Part shown: piece by piece, positions 1 through 9,500 of the stretch | Position numbering within the stretch: the first letter of the stretch is position 1 | Layout: the number at the start of each line of letters is the position of its first letter | NCBI RefSeq assembly: GCF_004379255.2 | Contig: NC_056050.1 | Location: 1,240,001 to 1,304,000 of the forward strand | DNA from: Salvia splendens | Taxonomy: Eukaryota; Streptophyta; Magnoliopsida; Lamiales; Lamiaceae | Reading direction: 5' to 3' | DNA length: 64,000 nucleotides | The notes under the pieces: model-generated | What the model was told of the DNA's origin: nothing | What the model saw: the letters and a program-made list of their open reading frames with translations, nothing else | Database searches by the model: none | Translations under genes and position numbers: made by a program

Positions 1-1
1 T

Positions 2-1612
2 TCGGGATATGTACAAGAGGGGTTGGTTGTGAAAGTCTTTGAGATGTTCAGAAAAATGCAGTCTTTAGGGGTTAAATACGATGATTTTACCTACACTAAT
101 GCGTTGAGCGCTTGTGCTGATTGGAGCTTGATTCTTCATGGTAAGCAAATTCATGCGTACATTCTTCGGATAGAGGCAAAACCCCCAACGGATTTCATGG
201 TTTCTGTGACCAACGCCTTGATCAGTTTATATTGGAAGTGTGGTAAAGTTCACCAAGCAAGAAACATTTTCGATGCCGCTTGCACCAAGGATCTTGTTTC
301 ATGGAATGCGATGTTATCAGCTTATGTGAGTGTGGGGGAAATTGACGAGGCGAAAGCCATTTTTGATGAGATGTATGAGAAAAACGTTTTATCGTGGACA
401 GTTATGATATCAGGGTTAGCACAACATGGCTTAGGCGAAGAAGCTCTGAAACTTTTCAATAGGATGAAGTCTTGTGGGCTTGAGCCGTGCGACTATGCAT
501 TTTCAGGCGCTATTACCTCTTGCGCTGTGCTTGCATCTTTGGAACAAGGGCGTCAGCTCCACGGACAGCTTATCCGACTTGGCTTTGACTCGAGCCTTTC
601 AGCAGGAAATGCTCTTATAACAATGTATGCTAGATGTGGTGCTCTTGATGCTGCATACAAGGCGTTTCTCACAATGCCGTGTCTCGACTCTGTGTCGTGG
701 AATGCAATGATAGCAGCGCTTGGTCAACACGGACATGGGGCCAAAGCAACGGAGTTATACGAAGAGATGTTGGAAGAGTACATTTTGCCTGATAGGATAA
801 CATTCCTCACAGTCCTCTCTGCTTGTAGTCATGCCGGTTTAGTTGATGAAGGAAAGAAATACTTCGAATCCATGAAGGAAGTGTATGGAATAACTCCCTG
901 TGAAGATCATTATGCACGTCTCGTTGATTTGTTGGCTCGATCTGGGAGATTAACCGAAGCTCAAAATGTGATCCAGACCATGCCTTTTGAGGCCGGTTCA
1001 CAAATTTGGGAGGCTTTGCTTTCTGGCTGCCGTCTTCATGGAAACATGGACTTAGGCGTCCGTGCTGCTGAAAAACTCTTTGACATGATTCCGAAGCATG
1101 ATGGCACGTATATCCTTTTGGCTAATATGTTTGCCGCTGCAGGGCGGTGGGATAGTGTTGCCACAGTCCGTAAATTTATGAGGGACCGAGGAGTTAAGAA
1201 GGAGCCGGGGTGTAGCTGGCTTGAGGTTGAGAAGAAGGTTCACGTGTTTTTGGTTGACGATGCTGTGCACCCTGAGATTCATCAAGTGTATAAATATTTG
1301 GAGGTGTTCGTTTTAAGGTTAAGGGAATTGGGATATGTTCCGGATACTAAGTATGTATTGCACGATATAGTGTCGGAACAAAAGGAGCAGTCGTTATCCA
1401 CTCATAGTGAGAAGTTGGCGGTCGTTTATGGACTCCTGAAGCTTCCTCGTGAAGCCACCATTAGAGTCTTCAAGAACCTGCGTATTTGTGGGGACTGCCA
1501 CAATGCAATCAAGTTCATGTCGAAAGCTGAGAGTAGAGAGATTATCGTAAGAGATGTGAAAAGGTTTCGTCATTTTAAGGATGGCGAATGCTCTTGTGGT
1601 GATTACTGGTGA
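2..1612 (+). CDS. PPR protein of the DYW class, 3' part (5' end outside window)
   Basis: Organellar RNA-binding protein of the PLS-DYW family. Such proteins bind one RNA site through tandem PPR helices and edit C to U through the C-terminal DYW deaminase-like domain. The frame is open to the left window edge, so only the last 536 residues are seen and any start codon here would be artificial. Several PPR motifs occupy roughly the first 300 residues (for example the VSWNAML and VSWNAMI helices), followed by the E and E+ extension. The DYW domain has the deaminase signature HSEK, then CGDCH, and ends in the canonical GDYW followed by TGA. Nothing looks broken in the visible part. The family is usually intronless and targeted to mitochondria or plastids, but the transit peptide is not in the window. 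The RNA target cannot be inferred. Confidence 0.95.
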   Translation, partial: SGYVQEGLVVKVFEMFRKMQSLGVKYDDFTYTNALSACADWSLILHGKQIHAYILRIEAKPPTDFMVSVTNALISLYWKCGKVHQARNIFDAACTKDLVSWNAMLSAYVSVGEIDEAKAIFDEMYEKNVLSWTVMISGLAQHGLGEEALKLFNRMKSCGLEPCDYAFSGAITSCAVLASLEQGRQLHGQLIRLGFDSSLSAGNALITMYARCGALDAAYKAFLTMPCLDSVSWNAMIAALGQHGHGAKATELYEEMLEEYILPDRITFLTVLSACSHAGLVDEGKKYFESMKEVYGITPCEDHYARLVDLLARSGRLTEAQNVIQTMPFEAGSQIWEALLSGCRLHGNMDLGVRAAEKLFDMIPKHDGTYILLANMFAAAGRWDSVATVRKFMRDRGVKKEPGCSWLEVEKKVHVFLVDDAVHPEIHQVYKYLEVFVLRLRELGYVPDTKYVLHDIVSEQKEQSLSTHSEKLAVVYGLLKLPREATIRVFKNLRICGDCHNAIKFMSKAESREIIVRDVKRFRHFKDGECSCGDYW

Positions 1613-3004
1613 AGGAAATGTGCGTCTTGGTTTTAATTGTGGGTGAGCAATCGAGCCATCCTCGATCTAAGGAATTGCTGCCACCTCCTTAACTCTCATG
1701 TCCCCTAAAGCAAGACTACTTGTTGCGTTTCTCCTTTTAGTGAAGAAAACGCTGCTTCTTGACTTGCAGAGTTGGTCTATTCTTCTGGTCGCTCTCGAAC
1801 GTCCATGTTCCATGGCACCAGGTACAACTCCTGATTACTGCATTTTTGTAGAATGAATGAATTGCAATAAAAATGTATCCATTAGAGCTTCAAATCCAAT
1901 GGCTTAATAATTGTTCTTAGTTCTGAATTGCAATAAATATGTGTTCGGATTCGAACACACTCCTATATATATTGTGTCGATTTGGTAATAAAATAGAAAT
2001 CTTTTTTTTGGATGAAAATAATTTCTTGGATGGAACTGATAAATGCATAGCATAGCTAGTTGCATAATTTCTTGCTAAACTATGTCAAGGAGAAGTTTGT
2101 CTAAATAGACTACCTTCTTTAGATCTTCTTTTTGGATGAAAATAATGATAAAGTGCCTCATTGTAATTGAGTAACTGAAATTGCAGAGCAAATACTTCTT
2201 CAAGTATGAAGTTTTATGGAAGTGTGGAATTCAAAACCTGAGCTCCGTGGCGAAGGGGATGAGATCGAGTCAATAAGGGAAGCAGAAGAAACGAGACGAG
2301 ATGAGAGGAAGATGCAGCGAAGTTGAAAGAGCAATGTAGCTTGGAGGCACTTGCAACGAGCAATTAGGCACGCGAAAGGTAAAAAAAAGGTAGCAGAGAA
2401 GACGCAACGCATATTTATGGTGGCATGGAGCAATTAGGCAATGCATATTTATGGTGGCATGGAGTGAGTAGTCCATTTTTTTCATTTTGTTTTGATATTG
2501 TATTTTATTAATAATTTACTCCTTCTGTCCAACTACAAGTGGGGCGTTTTTTTTCCGGTTGTTTTGCGAAGATAATAAATAGTTAAAGTGAAGAAAAAGT
2601 AAAGGAAGAGAGTGAATAAAATAGAAGAGAGTCTATATGCATTATTATCTTACTTACTTTACTTTATCTCTATTCTAACTATTTATTACATTATTTTTAC
2701 AAAATAATGTTCGATTTGGGGCGCCTCACTTGTAGCAAGTACTCCACTACTCTTTTTACTTATTGAAAGGAAATTTGTGTATTTGTTTTACCACTCACTC
2801 AGCAGTCACATCAGCGGCGCCACCGTAACTCATCGGCCATCTGAATTCACGGCATAGCAGGTAAGTTTGCTCGGCTAGTTACATCTCGCATATTCTACTT
2901 TTTTTTAATCCAGAAATTTCGCTTTTCAGCTCAGGATTCTAATATGCTTTGATTCATTTAGTCGATTGCCTTTTTCATTTTGGTTTTGTGAGAAGATGAC
3001 TGCA
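1613..3004. other. Intergenic: PPR 3' flank, MITE, 5' leader of F-box pseudogene
   Basis: No gene is supported here. The first 300 bases are the PPR 3' flank. At 2404-2463 a short segment is directly duplicated (ATTTATGGTGGCATGGAG twice). A degenerate Stowaway-like MITE lies at 2519-2750. Around 2790-2860 there is a GC-richer stretch ending in CAG followed by GTAAGT at 2861. It resembles the 5' untranslated exon and donor site that precede the F-box reading frame downstream. Confidence 0.5.
2519..2750. mobile_element. Stowaway-like MITE, degenerate
   Basis: It starts after a TA with CTCCTTCTGTCC and ends with a partly complementary terminus near AAGTACTCC. The internal sequence GAAGTAAAG/CTTTACTTTA-type arms is AT-rich and has no coding capacity. 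The terminal consensus matches the abundant plant Tc1/mariner-derived MITEs seen elsewhere in this window. Confidence 0.55.
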
Positions 3005-3830
3005 GAAATGTTACCCCCAAATTTTTGATTTCATATCTAGTGAAAGCCCTATCCTAGCTAGAAATGTTTTGGAGTTAGAAATTGATACGATGAAATTACT
3101 AGAAACTCATTAGTAGAAGATTTTGGCTGTGTCGAAATTGATTTCATAATGTTGAATTTACTCGATTAACATTCTGATACGGCTTGAGAAATAATGACGA
3201 AATTGGGATAAATTTTGCAGAATGCAATAATCTGGATACTCTGGCCATTTAAACTCTGGAAATTCCTTCTAAATAATGAAGAAATGTTACCCCCAAATTT
3301 TGATCTCATATCTAGTGAAAGCCCTATCCTAGCTACAGAGGTTTTGGAGTTTGAAATTGATACCATGAAATTACTAGAATTTCAATAGTAGATGGTTTTA
3401 ACTGTGTAGAAATTGATTTCATAATGTTGAATTTACTCGATTAACATTCTGATACGGCTTGAGAAATGATGAAGAAATTGGGATAAATTTTGCAGAATGC
3501 AATAATCTGGATACTCTGGCCATTTAAACTCTGGAAATTCCTTCTTAATAATGAAGAAATGTTACCCCCAAATTTTGATCTCATATCTAGTGAAAGCCCT
3601 ATCCTGGCTACAGAGGTTTTGGAGTTTGAAATTGATACCATGAAATTACTAGAATTTCAATAGTAGAAGGTTTTAACTGTGTAGAAATTGATTTCATAAT
3701 GTTGAATTTACTCGATTAGCATTCTGATACGGCTTGAGAAATGATGAAGAAATTGGGATAAATTTTGCAGACTGCAATAATCTGGATACTCTAACCATTT
3801 AAACTCTGGAAATTCCCTCTAAACAATCTC
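3005..3830. repeat. Tandem triplication, unit about 275 bp
   Basis: Three head-to-tail copies start with GAAATGTTACCCCC at 3005, 3281 and 3555, giving periods of 276 and 274 bp. Copies differ by scattered substitutions and small indels. Each ends with a TTTTGCAG acceptor-like site and the phrase ACTCTGG..CCATTTAAAC. The array sits between a 5' leader donor (2861) and the F-box start (3834), so it lies in what would be the 5' UTR intron. The two related F-box loci near 34.4 and 52.5 kb have only one such unit. Short minus-strand reading frames in the repeats are by-products. Confidence 0.85.
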
Positions 3831-3833
3831 GAA

Positions 3834-4985
3834 ATGAAGAGGGGATGCTTCGTGAATTTACCGTTAGAAATCCCTATCAATATCCTGTCACGGCTCCCCC
3901 CTAGAGCTGTTTTTCGTTGCAAGTGTGTTTGCAAATAATGGCTTAAGCTACTCGACACTCGCAACTTTGTCAAGTTACATATTTCTAAATCAGTCCCGGG
4001 GATGGCTGTTGTTCGGTCTAGTGTGGAGTCTAACTCGTACGAAATCTTTGAATTTGAAGACGACCTTGATCCTGAACTCCATCATCTCCGCTACAGCTCG
4101 GTCACCAAGTTTCTTTTCCCTCGCGCTGCACTGATACGGGGTTCAGCTAATGGGTTGCTATTTCTGACCGGCGGCCAACCTTATGTATGCAACCCTATAA
4201 CACGACGCTTTATCAAGCTTCGTCCGTATCTAGACTCTCCCCACTCTTCATCTGATACAGTTGCGTATGGATTTGGAGTGACTAAAACGACTGGCCAACA
4301 TAAGGTGGTTCGGATTGTCTATGACTATAGTTTCGAAACAGAGGATTCGCCTAATATTAGGCTTACCAAATCTCATTGTGAGGTGTACACTCTTGGAGCT
4401 CGTACATGGAGAAGCGTCATACCCGTTGCCCTGGTACTGTTCGACACAATTGGGATATTTCTTAATGGAAATCTTCACTGATTGGTGGCAAATCCAAACA
4501 GCCCACCACAAATTTGTTGCTTTGATCTCGAAACAGAGCTTTTCAGCACCTTCTTTCATCCCCCTCTGGTGAATGAAGGGTCTCTAGGGAGCTTGTCGGC
4601 TTTGGCGGGTAGTCTATGCCTTTGTGATAATTCAACTGAAGAATAAATCATCATCTGGGTGATGGAAGAATATGGGGTTGACACATCTTGGAGAAAGGAA
4701 TATGTTATCAACAAAGATCGCGACGTTTGTGGAGACTAAATGATTGTTTCCCCTATTAAATTTTTTGAAGATGGTGACATTCTGATGGTATATATAGAAT
4801 CCCTGCTGTTCTACTACTCTGAAAAGACGAAAACTATTAGGAAGACTCAGATGTTTGAAGCTTGTAGTGGAAATCATTTTCGTGCGAATGCAATTCTCCA
4901 CACCCCAAGCTTTCTGTCGCTGAGAAATTTCGGAAAGGAGCTAGAACCAACTTTCACTGAGGATCACTATGAGCTTTTTACTTGA
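3834..4985 (+). pseudogene. F-box / F-box-associated-domain protein, disabled by nonsense codons
   Basis: Relic of an SCF ubiquitin-ligase substrate adaptor. One continuous frame runs from ATG 3834. It begins with an F-box (MKRGCFVNLPLE, ILSRLPPRAV, CKCVCK) and continues into an F-box-associated interaction domain (NGLLFLTG, YVCNPITRRFI, YGFGVTKTTGQHKVV, HCEVYTLGARTWRS, LNGNLH). The frame is interrupted only by in-frame stops at 3936 (TAA, just after CKCVCK), 4479 (TGA where relatives have TGG, Trp), 4644 (TAA) and 4737 (TAA). No frameshift is needed to reach the C-terminal end at 4983-4985. A shorter product from ATG 4002 is possible but would lack the F-box. The closest relative in the window is at 52576-53626. 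Confidence 0.85.
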
Positions 4986-6558
4986 TGTATCAGATCGGCT
5001 ATCTAACACGAGTATGTCCCAATTTAATTATGAAATCTTGCTTACTATTAAGACACAGACTGTCTTCAAGAAACGATTGCGTTGCAATAAGATGGAAATT
5101 CATATATTTTTGTCCATTTGATTGCAACGACATCGTTTCATACACTTTGGATGCCATGGCTCCGGGCTGACAATTATATTTTTAGTGCAGAAAATTGGTC
5201 TAGGAATAATTGAAGCTAAAGCATCTGCGATTTATGGATACAAGAGCCATGGAGCATCTGCTCAAGTTTGAATCTCTGATGGTAAGCACATAATATTATT
5301 GAGATTATGATTTGAGATGAATTCCCTTATAATGACATTGCATAATGACCATGATAGTACGTGATCTAGGCCCTCCATTTTCTGATCCAATGGCTTATAA
5401 TAGGTCTTTTTGCTTTGCACTTTGGGGCCAATTTCAATCTAGTGTGACTCTCTCTATATATTTGCATCTCTCCCGACTCGCACTCTCGATCCCACTATTC
5501 ATCTTTGCTATCTCTCATAGCAATGCTCTTAACAATCGTTCTATAGAAAAAAGAGTTCGATGATGGTGTAAATATATAGGTCTTTATTAGAATGCTTGTT
5601 TCCTGTTTTAATTATAATCAATAATGATAATTTTTGTTGGCTTCTTGCCACTCCCCTAACTTATAAAACCATAATTTTTTGTATCTTTCGTAATTATTCC
5701 ATACGATTTAAATTCAATGAAATTTGTTATTTAAATCATAATTTTAGATGATTATTATGTATGCTGTATGTTTGGTAGATATGTTAAATTAACATAAGAT
5801 AATTAATTAAGATGAATTTTAAGATAAAGATATGCTATCTCACTCTTTTAGGATGTTAAATAATCCACCTTTTTGAACTAATTCGCTTCGGGCTTTAGCG
5901 GGCCGAGATGAGCTTTGATGATCTAACATGGACTATCTACCAAAACAGCTAAATAATCCATATAACTCATATATCTTAACCTTATGTAGGCTACCAAACA
6001 AGCACTGAGATTGTGAAATACACAAAAGTTAAGGTTAATTCGCTACTTTTAGAGTATTGATACAGACCACCTTATATTGTCCGCTTATTTTTACTCAAAC
6101 AAAATCCAAAACTCAAATAACAAGTGTACGCCTCAGGCAAGTCGAGGTAGACATATTTATGAGTGATCGGATTGCATATGTGAAGACAACATGTAGGATT
6201 TGAGTATGTGGTTACAAAAACCAATATATTCTATATATTCACTTCTAGTCAAACTGAAAATGTTGTTTATTTTAAAAAATATAAATATTAATATCATTTA
6301 TCTAGTAAAAATTGAAATTGATGACTACCATAAAATGATGATTATATGATGAAACTATAATAATAGGCATTAAGTTGAATAACAAATTATCGTATTTTAA
6401 TCAAGGAATGAGTATGAGATTATATTTTAGTTATGCTCTAAGGGCTAAGGGTGTGATTTCATCATAAATTTACAACATCACTTAGTAAGTTCAACATAAC
6501 ATGCAAATAAATATTAGAAAACAACAATACAGTAAATGTACATTGAAGCTCAACCTTC
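4986..6558. other. Intergenic, AT-rich
   Basis: The first part (to about 5280) is the 3' flank of the F-box pseudogene. A CT-rich patch with a TATA-like TCTATATATTTG lies near 5450-5520, but no reading frame follows that I recognise. From 5580 to 6558 the sequence is strongly AT-rich and I see no gene or clear element. It ends at the 3' end of RLP-1. Confidence 0.4.
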
Positions 6559-9500
6559 TTATCTTCTTCTTCTCCTTTGTGGTGCCACATTTCTTCTACG
6601 GCTTCTCTTCTCTATCTTGTAAAATCTGTAGATCCATTCCAACAACCATTTAGGCCTTCCATACCCAAGAACCAGACCACCCACAATCCCACCTATTACG
6701 AATCCACATCCATACCCTGAAACAATGGCCTGCCAACAGAATCCATCTAGAATACCATAATCATCATCATCATCATCATCATCTTCTTCTTCTTGCAGCA
6801 TCACTGGAGGCGAAGGCTCTTCACATTTTCGTGATAAAGGAAATCCGCATAGTTCAGAATTCCCAACATATGATGTATTTTCGAATGTGGAAAACTGGCC
6901 ACTGGATTGAGGTATCTTCCCTGAAAGATTATTCATAGAAAGGTTCATCACAGAAAGATATGTGAGCTTTGTTAGCTCTGTTGGAATTTCCCCTTCCAAT
7001 CGGTTTGAAGACAGGTCCAGCGACTCGAGTTCCGCAACATTTTCAAGAGATGCAGGTATACCTCGTGTGAGGCAATTGTGAGACAGATTCAAATATATCA
7101 AGGATTTCAGATTTCCAATGGAGTTTGGGATACTGCCCGAGAATCTGTTGGATGACATGTCGATTGTAGTGAAGGTTGTCAAAATTCTCTTGTATTCTAG
7201 ATCCAAACCTTTCACTATTAATGTGAATGAATCTGTATAAAATGAACATCGACATAGTTCTCCTTGACTATTCTTCCGTGCATCCATCATCGCTTTAAAA
7301 TTCATCAAATACTCATGGGGCAGATTGCCAATGAATGCATTATAGGATATATCGAAAACTTGCAACTTGGGGAATGGAAGAGAAGTATTGGAAGTGAGAG
7401 AAGGAATGGTACCACTAAAGTTGTTGGATCTCAATATGAGGACGCGAAGACCAGAGAGATTTCCGGTCCAAACTGGAAAGGTGCCTTGCATTTTGTTGTT
7501 CCCAATATCAAGAACCTCCAGACTTCGACAATTGGAAAGGGATTCGGGTAATGCTCCTTCCAACTTATTACCATTCAAGTCGATTGACTGAAGACTACAA
7601 CCCTTTGGAAATGTAGTTGGGATGAATCCTGCGAGTTGATTGTTGGATAGATCCAAGACCTGCAAATTCCTCAAATTTCCAATGGAGTTTGGGATACTGC
7701 CTGAAAATTTGTTGGATGACATGTCGATTGTTGGGCTGTTTGTTAATCTCAGAAATATTTGATATAAACCTTTCACTATTAGTGTGAATGAATTACTATA
7801 AAATGATCCTCGATGATTCTCCTGTACATCCATCATCGCTTTGAAATTGCTCAGATATTCATGGGGCAGATTGCCAATGAATGCATTATGGGATACATCA
7901 AAAACTTGCAGGTTAGGGAATGGAAGCCTAGCCTTGGAAGTGAGAGAAGAAATGGTACCGCTGAAGTTGTTGGATCTCAATATGAGGACGCGAAGATCAG
8001 TGAGATATTCCGTCCAAACTGGAAAGGTGTCTTGTATTCTGTTGTTTCCAATATGAAGAAGATGCAGACTTCGACAATTGGAGAGGGATTTGGGTAGCAC
8101 TCCTTCCAACTTATTACCATTCAAGTCGAGTAACTTAAGCTTACAACCCATAGGAAATGTAGTTGGGATGAATCCTGTGAGTTGATTGTCGGATAAATCC
8201 AAAGCCAGCAAATTCCTCCGATTTACAATCTCAGGAGGAATAAAGCCCCTGATGCTGCAGTTAGATGCTAAAAAGATGATAAGAGAAGCAGATAAGTTCC
8301 CCATGGAAGCTGGAAAGATACTCTTCATCATTGGATTGTTACTAATACCCAAGATCATCAAATTTCGACAGTTTGTTAAAGACGAGAGAAATGGCGATTC
8401 TGCTTCGGTCAGATTATTTTCCATGAGGTTAAGGAATTCCAGCAGGCTTAATTTACAGAAGTCGGGGATTGGACCAGTGAATGAGTTATTCTGCATATCT
8501 ATAGCAAAAAGCTGAGAGGCATTGGTGATAGAGTTTGGAATTTCACCTGTGAGCTTGAATCTGTTATAATACTATAAATCAACAACTAGTAGATTGCTAA
8601 CACAACCAAAAATTAAAAGACAGACAAGTGTCAAAAAAAAAGAAATGCATCGCTTTAATTGGGACAATCAAAAGAGGAATACGAATCACTTGAGATAGGA
8701 CAAAGGAAGTAGTTATTTTGATATCCAAGTAGTAATGAAATTGAAATAAGTGATCAAATCATGATACTGTTAGGATGCAAACCACATCATACATCGAGTA
8801 ATGTTGTAGGCAATATAAAGATATTATTGCAACTAATAAACTATAGTTTAATACCCAAACTATATGTTGAATCATATGTAAGCATACCTGTCAACTTATT
8901 GCTACCCAGATCTAGTATTTTTAACGAAGTGAGGTTACCAACTTGCTTCGGTATGGAACCTGAGTTGAACATTGGTTAGTACACGTTAAAAGCCATCATG
9001 CGGGATTAATTAAACAGAGAATTAATTAGGATAAAATAGTTCATTAGAATTATAATTCACTTGCTAATCTGGTCAAAATGTAGTATGTCGTTAGTTTTTG
9101 ACGGAACTGTTAATTATGGACAAAAACACACAACTTGAAACTAGAAGTTAAAAAACTTAGTGTCTAGGACAAAAATATTTTTAGAGCAAATCTAGGGAGA
9201 ATCAATTTTGGAATTTAATCTTAAATAAATAAAGGTATTGTTCAAGTGAGAGACATGTTTAAAGTAAGACTGCAAGAAAACTGATTATGTTGAAGAGAAA
9301 GTGTGTAATCAAATTTGATAATTAAATATGGAAGAGGGAATGCAAGCGGATATCATATTGGTGAAGGATGCAATAAAAAGTAAGGTCTACTAGATTACCA
9401 AGCCTCTTTTAGCAATTCACCTATCGTAATGTAATAATTCAAATTGAAGGGTCGTTTTTGTAAATTTTAAAGTCATAACGTTTCAAACATTGGTCAAAGT

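Noticed and set aside
3166..3641. Two nearly identical 66-codon minus-strand frames
   Set aside because: They lie in the 275-bp tandem repeat, so their likeness comes from DNA duplication. No start context, no family and no conservation beyond the repeat.
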